Part shown: piece by piece, positions 38,513 through 47,806 of the stretch | Position numbering within the stretch: the stretch's first letter is position 1 | Layout: each line of letters begins with the position of its first letter | Source: Arthrobacter sp. Leaf137 | Lineage (GTDB): Bacteria; Actinomycetota; Actinomycetes; Actinomycetales; Micrococcaceae | Direction: 5' to 3' | NCBI RefSeq assembly: GCF_001423525.1 | Contig: NZ_LMOI01000012.1 | Span: 479,212 to 543,211, forward strand | DNA: 64,000 bases | Position numbers and translations under genes: made by a program | Notes under the pieces: generated by a model | Database searches by the model: none | What the model saw: the letters and a program-made list of their open reading frames with translations, nothing else | What the model was told of the DNA's origin: nothing

Positions 38513-39934
38513 ATGGCCCTCGTTGCCGGAATCGACAGCTCCACCCAGTCCTGCAAAGTGGTGATCCGCGACGCCGACACCGGCGCGCTGGTGCGGCAGG
38601 GACGCGCCAGCCACCCCGACGGAACCGAAGTCCACCCCGAGCACTGGTGGAACGCACTCCAGGCCGCCATCACGCAGGCAGGCGGGCTCGCTGATGTCAG
38701 CGCCGTGTCCGTGGGCGGCCAGCAGCACGGCATGGTCTGCCTCGACGGCACCGGAGACGTCATCCGGCCGGCCCTGCTGTGGAACGACACCAGGAGTGCT
38801 CCCGCCGCCCTGGACCTGATCCGGGAAGCCGGCGATGGCGACTCCGCCGCGGGTGCCCGCTACTGGTCCCGCGCCACGGGAACAGTCCCTGTTGCCTCGC
38901 TCACGATCACCAAGCTGCGCTGGCTCGCCGGAAACGAACCCGACAACGCGTCCCGCGTCGCTGCCGTCTGCCTCCCCCACGACTGGCTCTCCTGGCGGCT
39001 GGCTGGATTCGGCCCCGGCAGCGGCGAGGCGGGCCTGGCGGCACTCCGGACCGACCGGTCCGACGCCTCGGGAACCGGCTATTACTCCGCGGCTGCGGAC
39101 GAGTACCTTCCTGACGCCCTCGAAAAGTCCCTTGGCCACGTCCCCCGGCTTCCCGCCGTCGTCGGCCCGCTGGACATCGCCGGGAAAACCCCGGAAGGGT
39201 CGCTCATCGGTCCGGGCGCCGGGGACAACGCCGCCGCCGCCCTGGGCGTGGGCGCGGGCGTGGGCGATGTTGTCCTCTCGCTGGGCACGTCCGGAACCGT
39301 GTTTGCGGTGTCAGCAACCCCTGCGGCCGATGAGTCGGGGCTTGTCGCGGGATTCGCGGACGCCACGGGCAATTTCCTGCCGCTTGCCTGCACGCTCAAC
39401 GCGACACGGGTGTTCGATGCGACGGCCGCGCTGCTGGATGTCAGCCTGGAAGAATTCAACGAGCTCGCGCTGGCGGCCCCGGCAGGAGCCGGCGGCTTGA
39501 CGCTCATTCCATACTTCGACGGCGAACGGACACCCAACCTTCCGGACGCGGCCGGATCGCTGCACGGCATCACTAGAACGAATTACACGCCCGAAAACCT
39601 GGCGCGCGCCGCCGTCGAAGGCGTGGTCTGTTCCCTCGCCGACGGCCTGGCAGCCCTTCAGGCGCAGGGCGTGGAGGCCCGGCGCGTCATCCTGGTGGGT
39701 GGCGGTGCGCAGTCGCCGGCCGTGCAGCTGGCAGCCAGCCAGCTGCTTGGCCTTCCCGCTTTTGTGCCGACGCCCGGCGAGTACGTGGCCGACGGCGCGG
39801 CCCGCCAGGCCGCCGCTGTGCTGGCCGGGTCGATCCCGGAGTGGACCCTCACCGGTGTGGATCTTCCGGCTGAACCGTCCGACGGCGGCATCCTGGCCAG
39901 GTACCGCCGGTACGCCGCCGCGTACCTCGCCTGA
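38513..39934 (+). CDS. xylB: Xylulokinase
   Basis: FGGY-family kinase that phosphorylates D-xylulose for entry into the pentose phosphate pathway. 473 residues. The N-terminal ATP-binding loop [19 protein letters not shown] near 70, WNDTRS near 90 and the C-terminal [11 protein letters not shown] near 400 are family signatures. ATG 38513 is preferred (MALVAG) because AGAAGGA lies upstream. It follows xylA in one operon; no xylose transporter gene is adjacent. Confidence 0.96.
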   Translation: MALVAGIDSSTQSCKVVIRDADTGALVRQGRASHPDGTEVHPEHWWNALQAAITQAGGLADVSAVSVGGQQHGMVCLDGTGDVIRPALLWNDTRSAPAALDLIREAGDGDSAAGARYWSRATGTVPVASLTITKLRWLAGNEPDNASRVAAVCLPHDWLSWRLAGFGPGSGEAGLAALRTDRSDASGTGYYSAAADEYLPDALEKSLGHVPRLPAVVGPLDIAGKTPEGSLIGPGAGDNAAAALGVGAGVGDVVLSLGTSGTVFAVSATPAADESGLVAGFADATGNFLPLACTLNATRVFDATAALLDVSLEEFNELALAAPAGAGGLTLIPYFDGERTPNLPDAAGSLHGITRTNYTPENLARAAVEGVVCSLADGLAALQAQGVEARRVILVGGGAQSPAVQLAASQLLGLPAFVPTPGEYVADGAARQAAAVLAGSIPEWTLTGVDLPAEPSDGGILARYRRYAAAYLA

Positions 39935-39974
39935 GCCCGGCGGCGGGCCGTGCCCTGTGCATGGACCGCAACGC

Positions 39975-40012
39975 AAAAGGACCTGCACCGCCGGAGCGGT
40001 GCAGGTCCTTTT
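39975..40012. terminator. Bidirectional terminator after xylB
   Basis: 16-bp perfect stem AAAAGGACCTGCACCG/CGGTGCAGGTCCTTTT with a 6-nt loop between xylB and the convergent isomerase gene. Confidence 0.92.
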
Positions 40013-40069
40013 CTGGTGGGGCGCAGGCTCCTGCCGTGACGTTGGCAGGAGCCCGCGGTCTGCATCAGG

Positions 40070-40909
40070 TCAGGCGTACGGGAGTACCAGCTCCGCGTAG
40101 CGCTCCTTGACCGTGGAAAGCACGGTGTTGCCGTCCGTTTCCCAGATCTCCTGATTGAAGATTTCGACCTCGATGTCGCCGGTGTACCCGGCGTCCCTGA
40201 CCCAGGTGCCGATCGTGGCGAAGTCAATGACGCCGTCGCCCATGTAACCGCGGGAGAGCAGCGGATCCGCAGCGATGGGCATGTTGAAATCGCACACCTG
40301 ATAGGACGCAATGCGGTTTTCCCTGCCGGCACGTTCGATCTGCGCCTTCAGTTCCGGATCCCACCAGACGTGGAAGGTGTCGACGGCGACGCCAACATCC
40401 TTCGTGTCGAAGGGCGCCGCCAGGTCCAGCGCCTGGCCAAGGGTGGAGATGAGTGCGCGGTCCGCGGCGTACATCGGGTGCAACGGTTCCAGCACCAGCC
40501 GGACCCCGTTTTCCGCGGCGAACGGAACAAGGTCCGCCAACCGGTCCGCCACACGCTGCCGTGCCGCCACGACGTCTTTCTCCCCGGGCGCCAGGCCGCC
40601 GACCACCAGGAACAGTTCCCTGGTGTCCAATGCCACGGCCTCGAGGATTGCAGCGCGGTTGTCAGCGAGCGCGGCCGCCTGCCCCTCGGCGTCGGCTGCG
40701 GTCAGGAATCCGCCCCGGCAGAGCGAGGAGACCCGCAGTCCCGCGTCCTTGATCAGGCGGGCAGCCTTGTCCAGGCCGGCTTCCTCCACGCGGTCGCGCC
40801 ATGGGCCGATGGAGGGAATGCCGGCGTTGACGCATCCCTCGACCACCTGTGCCAGCGTCCATTTCTTGGTGGTGGCGCTGTTGATGGCCAACCTTGAGAA
40901 GTCGCTCAC
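40070..40909 (-). CDS. Sugar phosphate isomerase/epimerase-like TIM-barrel protein
   Basis: 279 residues of the AP-endonuclease-2-like barrel family. Metal ligands are visible: Glu in LVLEPLHPM near 142, Asp/His in VAVDTFHVWWD near 178, and the C-terminal Glu in DIEVEIFNQEIW near 252. Members act as isomerases, epimerases, dehydratases or sugar lyases, so the reaction is not assigned. The GTG start overlaps the DUF993 stop by 4 bp (GTGA), so it is the third gene of the LacI-controlled operon. Confidence 0.88.
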   Translation of the reverse strand: MSDFSRLAINSATTKKWTLAQVVEGCVNAGIPSIGPWRDRVEEAGLDKAARLIKDAGLRVSSLCRGGFLTAADAEGQAAALADNRAAILEAVALDTRELFLVVGGLAPGEKDVVAARQRVADRLADLVPFAAENGVRLVLEPLHPMYAADRALISTLGQALDLAAPFDTKDVGVAVDTFHVWWDPELKAQIERAGRENRIASYQVCDFNMPIAADPLLSRGYMGDGVIDFATIGTWVRDAGYTGDIEVEIFNQEIWETDGNTVLSTVKERYAELVLPYA

Positions 40910-42120
40910 ACGCCCACCCCGTTGATCCGCAGGTAATCGGACATCCGGAAGGCGGCGAGGGCGGGATCCTTCAGCAGGCCCGCCCGGTCGGCGAGTTCGA
41001 AGGTCTTGGCCAGGTGGCAGACGGAGCGGCCGGAGTGCAGGCCGCCCACCATCTGGAAGCCCGGCTGCTTGCCGTTGAGCCAGGACATGAACGCAATGCC
41101 GGTCTTGTAGTAGAACGTGGGGGCGCTGAAGATGTGCTTGCCCAGTTCGCGGGTGGAGTCCAGGATCTCGCGGGCCTTGGCGGCGTTGCCGGCGTCATAG
41201 TTCTGCAGGGCTACCGAGGCGGCCGGGTAGATGGCTGCGAAGATGCCGAGCAGTGCGTCCGAGTGGTGCGTGCCGTCTCCGTCGATGAGCTCGGGGTAGT
41301 TGAAGTCATCGCCGGTGTAGAGGCGAACGCCCGCGGGCAGGGCTGCGCGCAGGGCCACCTCGTGGCTTGCATCGAGCAGCGAGACCTTGACGCCGTCAAC
41401 CTTGTCCGCGTTGTCCTTGATGAGGCCCAGGAAGGTCTCGGTGGCAGCAGCGACGTCCTCGGAGCCCCAGTAGCCGGCAAGTGCGGGATCGAACATGGTG
41501 CCGAGCCAGTGCAGGATGACCGGCTGGTCAACTTCCTGCAGCAGCGTGGAGTACACGTTCAGGTAGTCCTCCGGACCCGTGGCTACCTTGGCCAGGGCAC
41601 GGGAGGCCATCAGGATGACCTTCGGCCCGGCCTCGCTGATGACGGCAATCTGTTCGCGGTAGGCCTCGAGGACAGCCTTGAGGCCGGCTTCGCCCACGGG
41701 AAGGGAATCGATGTCCAGCTGGTCGGTGCCGGCGCCGCAGGAGACGAGGTCACGGACGGACTTGCCAGCGGTGGCCGCGTTGTTCGCTGCAACCACGGAC
41801 GCCGCCTCAACGCCGGTGCGCTTGATGAGCTGCTGGGTGGCTGCCCAGTCAAGGCCCATGCCCCGCTGTGCGGTGTCCATCGCATCGGCGACGCCCAGGC
41901 CGTAGGACCACAGTTCGTGGCGGTAGGCCATCGTGGCGTCCCAGTCCAGGCGTGCCGGGGCACCGGGGGTGTTGTCGGCAAGGACCTCCGGAATGACGTG
42001 GGCTGCGGCGTAAGCCCGCCGCGCCGTCAGGGGGGCGGAGGGCCGGGCCCAGGTGGTGCCGCCCTGCAGGCGGTATTCCCTGGTGCCGCCGTCGTGGGAG
42101 GGAAGGATGAGGGACGTCAT
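40906..42120 (-). CDS. DUF993 protein (DapA/NAL-like aldolase family)
   Basis: 404 residues, longer than ordinary DHDPS enzymes (about 295). It has a DapA-type barrel: DGVKVSLLD places a Lys where class I aldolases of this superfamily form a Schiff base, and RLYTGDDFNYPEL corresponds to the GDD-type region of DapA. The catalytic Tyr strand is replaced by VILHWLG, so it is not a standard DapA. An N-terminal extension (about 60 residues) precedes the barrel. The function is unknown; a retro-aldol role on a keto sugar acid is my inference. It overlaps the Gfo/Idh gene by 1 bp and the isomerase by 4 bp. Confidence 0.85.
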   Translation of the reverse strand: MTSLILPSHDGGTREYRLQGGTTWARPSAPLTARRAYAAAHVIPEVLADNTPGAPARLDWDATMAYRHELWSYGLGVADAMDTAQRGMGLDWAATQQLIKRTGVEAASVVAANNAATAGKSVRDLVSCGAGTDQLDIDSLPVGEAGLKAVLEAYREQIAVISEAGPKVILMASRALAKVATGPEDYLNVYSTLLQEVDQPVILHWLGTMFDPALAGYWGSEDVAAATETFLGLIKDNADKVDGVKVSLLDASHEVALRAALPAGVRLYTGDDFNYPELIDGDGTHHSDALLGIFAAIYPAASVALQNYDAGNAAKAREILDSTRELGKHIFSAPTFYYKTGIAFMSWLNGKQPGFQMVGGLHSGRSVCHLAKTFELADRAGLLKDPALAAFRMSDYLRINGVGV

Positions 42121-43289
42121 TAGAGCGTGATCTCCGGGATGTCGATGGTGCGGCGTTCGTCGTTGGACTGCAGTCCGAGCTCTGCAAGCTGGACACCCCG
42201 GGCGGCGGAGAGCAGGCCGAAGCGGTGTTCGCGGCCCGCGACGACGTCACGGAGGAATTCTTCCCACTGCAGCTTGAAGCCGTTGTCGAGTTCGGCGTTG
42301 GCGGGAACTTCCTGCCACTGGTCGCGGAAGGATTCGGTGACGGGCAGGTCCGGGTTCCACACGGGCTTGGGGGTGTGTGCGCGCTGCTGGGCAACGCACT
42401 TGTTGAGGCCTGCGACGGCGGACCCATGGGTGCCGTCGATCTGGAATTCCACCAGCTCGTCACGGTAGACGCGAACGGCCCAGGACGAGTTGATCTGGCC
42501 CACGACTGCGTCTCCCGCGGGGGTCTCAAGCTCGAAGATGCCGTAGGAGGCGTCGTCGGCCGTTGCCTTGTATTCCTTGCCGGCCTCGTCCCAGCGGGCG
42601 GGGATGTGCGTAGCGGTCTTGGCGCTGACGCTCTTGACCTTGCCGATGATGCCCTCAAGGACATAGTTCCAGTGGCAGAACATGTCCGTGGTCATTCCGC
42701 CGCCGTCTTCCTTGCGGTAGTTCCAGGACGGGCGCTGGGCTGCCTGTACGTCGCCTTCGAACACCCAGTAGCCGAACTCGCCGCGGATGGAGAGGATGCG
42801 GCCAAAGAAGCCTTCATCCACCAGGCGGCGGAGCTTGACCAGGCCCGGGAGGTACAGCTTGTCGTGGACGACGCCCGCGGTGACGCCGGCGTCCTTGCCG
42901 ATGCGGGCCAGTTCTATGGCTTCTTCCAGGGTTTCCGCGGTGGGCTTTTCGGTGAAGATGTGCTTGCCGGCCAGCATGGCCTTCTTCAGGGTGGTCGCAC
43001 GCAGGCTGGTCATTGAGGCGTCGAAGATGACGTCAACAGTGGGATCGTTGATGACCGATTCCAGATCGGTGGTCCATTCGGCGACCTTGTGCTTCTCCGC
43101 CAGTTCGCGGATCTTCGCCTCGTTGCGCCCCACCAGGATGGGCTCAACCTGCACGCGGGTGCCGTCTTCCAGCGTGAAGCCGCCGGCGTCACGGATCGGC
43201 AGGATGGAACGCAGCAGGTGCTGGCGGTATCCCATGCGGCCGGTGATGCCATTCATGGCGATGCGGATCGTCTTTGTTTCGAAGCCCAT
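42120..43289 (-). CDS. Gfo/Idh/MocA family oxidoreductase
   Basis: 389-residue NAD(P)-dependent sugar dehydrogenase-like protein. The Rossmann motif is NGITGRMGYR near the N-terminus, DVIFDASMTSLRA precedes KHIFTEKPTAETLEE with the catalytic Lys in EKP near 117, and the C-terminal sheet includes VVGQINSSWAVRV. The nucleotide motif looks DapB-like. It is the first gene of the operon, ATG 43289 with GGAGG 6 nt upstream, transcribed from the bidirectional control region shared with lacI. Confidence 0.9.
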   Translation of the reverse strand: MGFETKTIRIAMNGITGRMGYRQHLLRSILPIRDAGGFTLEDGTRVQVEPILVGRNEAKIRELAEKHKVAEWTTDLESVINDPTVDVIFDASMTSLRATTLKKAMLAGKHIFTEKPTAETLEEAIELARIGKDAGVTAGVVHDKLYLPGLVKLRRLVDEGFFGRILSIRGEFGYWVFEGDVQAAQRPSWNYRKEDGGGMTTDMFCHWNYVLEGIIGKVKSVSAKTATHIPARWDEAGKEYKATADDASYGIFELETPAGDAVVGQINSSWAVRVYRDELVEFQIDGTHGSAVAGLNKCVAQQRAHTPKPVWNPDLPVTESFRDQWQEVPANAELDNGFKLQWEEFLRDVVAGREHRFGLLSAARGVQLAELGLQSNDERRTIDIPEITL

Positions 43290-43330
43290 GTGTCCTCCAC
43301 GGTGAGTGAGCAAGTTTTACTCAAGCCTGA

Positions 43331-43397
43331 TTGGGAAAGCGCATTCCCACTTGTTCCATCATGCACCGCTCCCGCCGGAGTTGGCAAGCGCTTTCCG
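43331..43397. promoter_or_regulatory. Two LacI-type operators between the Gfo/Idh operon and lacI
   Basis: Palindromes TTGGGAAAGCGCATTCCC (43331-43348) and TTGGCAAGCGCTTTCCG (43381-43397) match the GNAANCGNTTNC core of LacI-family sites. Centres are about 50 bp apart. The second overlaps the probable lacI -35 (TTTCCG, 43392-43397), with a CATAAT -10 at 43415-43420, so autoregulation is likely. Confidence 0.75.
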
Positions 43398-43458
43398 CAA
43401 GAACTTTCAACTGCCATAATGTGGTGACCGTTATCTTCCCCGACGTCCAGGAGCTGCT

Positions 43459-44547
43459 GTGGCTGCTAGTACCCTCACCGAGGTGGCCCGGCTTGCCGGG
43501 GTGTCTCCCGCCACCGCCTCCCGCGTCCTCAACGGCTCAGCGCGCAAGCCCGGCAAGGACATCGCCGAGCGGGTCCGCCAGGCGGCAGATTCACTGGGCT
43601 ACATTCCCAACGCACAGGCACAGGGACTGGCGAAGTCGAGTTCCGGCCTGATAGGCCTGATCGTCCACGACATCGCGGACCCCTACTTCGCGGCAATTGC
43701 CAGGGGCGTCCAGGAGGCTGCCCGCGAACAGCGCCGGATGGTGCTGCTGGCCACAACAGGCGGAGCTCCCGGGGAAGAAAAGGAAGCAGTTGCCGCCTTC
43801 GCTGCGCGGCGCGCAGACTCGATCGTGATCGCCGGCTCGCGCTCGTCCCGGGCTGAAGACGGGGACGACAACGCGGAACTGGCCGCGGAACTGGACCGCT
43901 ACTGCCGCAACGGAGGGCAGGTTGCTGTGGTGGGACACCCCGTAGTGGGCGCCGCCGCCCCGGAGGGCTACCACGTGGTGTCTGTCCCCAACCAGGAACT
44001 TGCCGCAGACTTGGCCGTGGAACTGGCCGCGGGCTGGGAAGGCGACTTCGTCATCATCGGCGGCCCGGAAGGGCTCTTCACCTCCGATGACCGGATCCGC
44101 GGCTTCCAGGAAGGGCTCAGCCGGGCAGGCCGCGGCCCCGCCGAGGTACTGCGGAACTCCTTCAACCGGTCCGGAGGATACGACGCCGGCCTCAAGCTGG
44201 CGGCACGGATCAAGGCCGGGGGAACCGGCGAAGGCGGCCGGCCGGCTGGCAACGGGCTGGGTATTTTCGCTGTCAATGACGTCATGGCCATCGGTGCGGC
44301 CGCCGCTTTACGGGCAGAAGGCCTCCGCATCCCGCGCGACGCACGGATCGCGGGCTTCGACGACATCGAGACCCTGCGCGATTTCAGGCCTGCACTCTCC
44401 ACGGTCAGCCTGCCGCTGGAGGAGATTGGCCGGCTCGCCACCAGGGCCACTGCACCACCCACGGCCGACGGCGACGAACAGGATTCCGCACCGCTTCCGG
44501 TGACCGGCAGGGTCATGCTGCGCCGCAGCACGGAGGCCACGGACTGA
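43459..44547 (+). CDS. LacI family transcriptional regulator
   Basis: 362 residues. The DNA-binding helix-turn-helix is TLTEVARLAGVSPATASRVL at residues 5-24, followed by a hinge and a periplasmic-binding-protein-like effector domain (GLIGLIVHDIADPYFA near 65; GIFAVNDVMAIGAAAAL near 270; IAGFDDIE near 300). It presumably responds to a sugar of the adjacent operon. GTG start at 43459 with AGGAG 6 nt upstream. Its stop overlaps the esterase ATG by 1 bp. Confidence 0.95.
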   Translation: MAASTLTEVARLAGVSPATASRVLNGSARKPGKDIAERVRQAADSLGYIPNAQAQGLAKSSSGLIGLIVHDIADPYFAAIARGVQEAAREQRRMVLLATTGGAPGEEKEAVAAFAARRADSIVIAGSRSSRAEDGDDNAELAAELDRYCRNGGQVAVVGHPVVGAAAPEGYHVVSVPNQELAADLAVELAAGWEGDFVIIGGPEGLFTSDDRIRGFQEGLSRAGRGPAEVLRNSFNRSGGYDAGLKLAARIKAGGTGEGGRPAGNGLGIFAVNDVMAIGAAAALRAEGLRIPRDARIAGFDDIETLRDFRPALSTVSLPLEEIGRLATRATAPPTADGDEQDSAPLPVTGRVMLRRSTEATD

Positions 44548-45323
44548 TGGCGCCGAACGGCCTGACCTCAGTTCCCGCCCGTTGCCCTGATGGCGGGTTG
44601 CGGCCCGCCGTCCTGGTCCTGCCCGGCGGCGGCTATGCGCGGCAGGCGGACCATGAGGCCGAACCCGTGGCCGAATGGCTCGCCTCGCTGGGTATTCACG
44701 CATTTGTCCTGCGCTACCGGGTAGCTCCCCACCGGCACCCCGCTCCCCTGGTGGATGCCAAGGAAGCCATGCTGTACATCCGCAGCGGCGCCCATGGCCT
44801 GGCGGTGGATCCGGAACGGATCGGGGTGCTGGGATTCTCGGCGGGCGGCCACCTCGCTGCAACACTGTCGACGGCGGTTTCCACGGGAGTCCCGGCCCTC
44901 GATGTCCCCGGCTCCGTGCCTGACTTGGCAGTGCTGTGCTACCCCGTGGTGTCGTTGGCCCGGGACGTGCACCAGGGGTCGGTAGACAACCTCGTGGGCC
45001 ACGCACCGTCCCCGGACCTGCTCTCGACTCTTTCCGCGGACCGTCAGGTGACCTCCCAGACCCCGCCGGCTTTCCTGTGGCACACGGCCGACGACGAGGC
45101 GGTGCCCGTCAGCCACAGTCTGGGATACGCGCAGGCGCTTTTCGACGCCGGCGTACCCGCAGAACTCCATGTCTTTCCGCATGGCCGGCACGGCATCGGC
45201 CTGGCAGCCGGAGCACCGGGCGCCGAGGAGTGGCCGGCACTGTGCGCGGCGTGGCTGGAGCGAGCCGGTTGGACGAACGCCGGCCAGTCAGCCGCCCCCG
45301 AAGCTGCAACAGCGGCGCCCTGA
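44547..45323 (+). CDS. Alpha/beta-hydrolase, acetylxylan esterase-like
   Basis: 258 residues. The oxyanion motif LPGGGYARQ near 25, nucleophile Ser in GVLGFSAGGHL near 95, acid in HTADDEAVPVSH near 180, and the catalytic His in FPHGRHGIGL near 215 form a complete triad. Such proteins deacylate acetylated sugars. Translationally coupled to lacI by a 1-bp TGATG overlap, so it likely serves the same substrate. The exact ester is not known. Confidence 0.88.
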   Translation: MAPNGLTSVPARCPDGGLRPAVLVLPGGGYARQADHEAEPVAEWLASLGIHAFVLRYRVAPHRHPAPLVDAKEAMLYIRSGAHGLAVDPERIGVLGFSAGGHLAATLSTAVSTGVPALDVPGSVPDLAVLCYPVVSLARDVHQGSVDNLVGHAPSPDLLSTLSADRQVTSQTPPAFLWHTADDEAVPVSHSLGYAQALFDAGVPAELHVFPHGRHGIGLAAGAPGAEEWPALCAAWLERAGWTNAGQSAAPEAATAAP

Positions 45324-45383
45324 GCGTTACCGGGGCTGTGGAGGTCATGGCTGCGGTGGCCCGGCGCTGGCTAAGGTTGCCTC

Positions 45384-46097
45384 ATGGAAAGCCCAGCAAC
45401 TTCCAACACCGAGGTGCTCGCCACAATCCGGTCTGAGCTGCGGGAACATGCCGATCCCGCGCGGGCAGCGGGCGCCCAGGCATATATGAGGTCGAGCCTT
45501 CCTTCGCTGGGAGTCCGGGTGCCGGAAGTTCGCCGGATCGCGAAGGACGCGGCTGCCGCGGCGCCGTTCCGGTCCGGGGAGGAACTGCGTGCCACCGTCC
45601 TCGATCTGTGGCGCCACTCCGAGGTGCGCGAGGAGCGGTACGCTGCCATTGATTTGACCGCGAACAGGATGGTGTCCCGGGACCTGCACATGCTGCCGGT
45701 CTACGAGGAAATCATCCGTACCGGCGCCTGGTGGGACTTCGTGGATGGCGTTTCTGGGCGCATCTTCGGCCTGCTTCAGGCCCACCGCGAGGAAATGACT
45801 GCGGTGCTGCGCGCTTGGAGCACCGATGAGGACTTCTGGTTCAGGCGGGCCTCCATCATCGCCCAACTGAAGGCTAAGGCCGCCACGGACACCGCACTGC
45901 TGGCCGCGGTGATCGAACCAAACCTGGGAGACGGAGAATTTTTCGTCCGGAAGGCCATCGGATGGGCGCTGCGGGAGTACGCCAAAACCTCACCGGACTG
46001 GGTGGCGGCCTTCGTGGCTAAGCACTCGGCCGTCATCAGCTCCCTGTCGCGGCGGGAAGCCCTGCGAAGGCTCAACGGCCGGGCTGCGCGCCGCTAA
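45384..46097 (+). CDS. AlkD-like DNA alkylation repair protein
   Basis: 237 residues of HEAT-like repeats. DNA alkylation repair glycosylases of the AlkD family remove N3- and N7-alkylpurines. Matching landmarks are LGVRVPEVRRIAK near 45, DLWRHSEVREERYAAID near 75, WWDFVDGVSGRI near 115 and FVRKAIGWALREYAKT near 190. The stop overlaps the end of the convergent MptB gene by 4 bp. Monocistronic. Confidence 0.93.
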   Translation: MESPATSNTEVLATIRSELREHADPARAAGAQAYMRSSLPSLGVRVPEVRRIAKDAAAAAPFRSGEELRATVLDLWRHSEVREERYAAIDLTANRMVSRDLHMLPVYEEIIRTGAWWDFVDGVSGRIFGLLQAHREEMTAVLRAWSTDEDFWFRRASIIAQLKAKAATDTALLAAVIEPNLGDGEFFVRKAIGWALREYAKTSPDWVAAFVAKHSAVISSLSRREALRRLNGRAARR

Positions 46098-47650
46098 ATG
46101 ACCGGGCGTACAACAACCAGGTCGCCGGTCTTGCGGAACAGCCGTTTCGTCGAGGGATCCCAGAAGATCAGGTAGAGGCCGAACAGCAGGCCTGTCACAG
46201 CCGCCGCGACCCGGGCCAGGGTCAACGCGAAGCCCAGGTCATCGGCCTGGAGGTAGGGGAAGACTTCAAGCTGGTCCGAGATGGCGTAGATCATGAAGAA
46301 AGACACCACAAAGTAGAGCGCCTTGACCTGCCAGTCGTTGCGGATGCCGGTGACCGCAAAGAGCGGAATGAGCCACACCACGTACCAGGACTGGATGATG
46401 GGGGCCAACAGGACGATGGCGGCGAATCCGAGCGTAAGCCGCCGCATCAGCCGGTCATAGTCGTCCCGCAAAATCAGCCAGGCCACGATGCCCACCGCCA
46501 GGAGCTTTCCGGCGTCGAACACCCACCCTGCGAAGACACTGCCGTCCAGGCCAAACGAATTCGCCAGCGAGGCCACGATCATCCCGACCAGGCCCACCGG
46601 GGCGTACCAGATGGCGATGCTGCCGGGGGCCGAGAGCCCATTGATCCACCCGAACCCGAACCCGTTCACCAGGCCCATCAGAACCAGGAGGCCCAGGCTG
46701 ATGCCGGCCGTCAGCGCCCAGAAGGAAAACTTGCGGACCCAGCCGGCATTCTGCCCGGCCCAGAGCAGGCCGATGAAGGGCAGGAAGACGATCGTGATGG
46801 GCTTGACCGCGATGGACAGCGTTACCAGGACAATGCCGCGCACCACCCGGTGCGTGGCGCAGTAATACAGGCCGGCGAGGGCCAGGCCGATCATGAGGGA
46901 ATCGTTGTGGACGCTGGCGATGAAGTTGGTCAGGAACAGCGGGTTGGCCGCCGTCAGCCAGAGCGCCCGGTGCGGGTTGACGCCGTGCAGTTCGGCCAGT
47001 TTCGGCACGTAGATGACGCACAGCACCACGCCCGCTACCGCCACCAGCCGGAACAGCATCACGCTGGCTTCGGGCTGGACATTGGTGGACCAGACGACGA
47101 ACTGCTCGATCCACAGGAACAGCTGGCCATAGGGAACCGGCGCTTCGGTCCACATTTTGTCGGCGCCCAGCTGGAAATAGTTCGACAGGGCTGAGATGCC
47201 GTTCTCGTAGGGGTTGAACCCTTCAACCATGAGGCGGCCCTGGCCGATGTAGGCATAAACATCCCGGCTGAACAGCGGGACACACACCACCATGGGCAGG
47301 CCCCATGCCAGGATCGCCTTGAGCGTGGCCCTGCGCGCCTGCGCTCCCCACACGTGGACTTTCTGGCCCAGCCGCAGCCAGGCCCGCACCAGGAGCATGC
47401 CGCCGACGGCCAGGAGGATGATGGACAGTGCCACCCCGGCGGCCTCGGCGCGCATCCAGATGAACAGGGGCATCCTGCGCAGTTCGGAGACGGGCGCCAG
47501 CCAGCCGACCCCCAGGGATCCGACCAGCATGAACATGGAGCCAACGAAGCCTGCAAGGATCGGCGACCGCGGATCGTCCATCTCGGCACCGCCGTTGACG
47601 GCCGGGGCGGCGGCAGCCATTCCGCCCGCCGCGGGCAAAGGCGCCGTCAT
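46094..47650 (-). CDS. MptB-like polyprenol-phosphomannose alpha-1,6-mannosyltransferase (GT-C)
   Basis: 518-residue membrane glycosyltransferase with about thirteen hydrophobic helices. The GT-C acidic motif FSRDVYAYIGQGRLM follows the first helices, and FNPYENG lies in the same extracytoplasmic loop. It resembles MptB of the lipoarabinomannan pathway; in arthrobacters the acceptor may be a different lipid-linked mannan. I chose ATG 47650 (MTAPLP); the frame extends to 47728 but that region overlaps the promoter region. Divergent from orn. Confidence 0.85.
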   Translation of the reverse strand: MTAPLPAAGGMAAAAPAVNGGAEMDDPRSPILAGFVGSMFMLVGSLGVGWLAPVSELRRMPLFIWMRAEAAGVALSIILLAVGGMLLVRAWLRLGQKVHVWGAQARRATLKAILAWGLPMVVCVPLFSRDVYAYIGQGRLMVEGFNPYENGISALSNYFQLGADKMWTEAPVPYGQLFLWIEQFVVWSTNVQPEASVMLFRLVAVAGVVLCVIYVPKLAELHGVNPHRALWLTAANPLFLTNFIASVHNDSLMIGLALAGLYYCATHRVVRGIVLVTLSIAVKPITIVFLPFIGLLWAGQNAGWVRKFSFWALTAGISLGLLVLMGLVNGFGFGWINGLSAPGSIAIWYAPVGLVGMIVASLANSFGLDGSVFAGWVFDAGKLLAVGIVAWLILRDDYDRLMRRLTLGFAAIVLLAPIIQSWYVVWLIPLFAVTGIRNDWQVKALYFVVSFFMIYAISDQLEVFPYLQADDLGFALTLARVAAAVTGLLFGLYLIFWDPSTKRLFRKTGDLVVVRPVI

Positions 47651-47806
47651 ATCAGGGTTGTCCAATCTTCGTGCGTTTTCGCAGGCCGCGCCCGCAGGCC
47701 GCCGGGCCTGTCCGGGGCGCGTTTCCACACAGCGGGGTGACCCGCCACGTATTCGAAAATCCTAGCACCGGCCGGTTGGCAGGAGGTGTAACGGTAGGCT
47801 GGTCCG

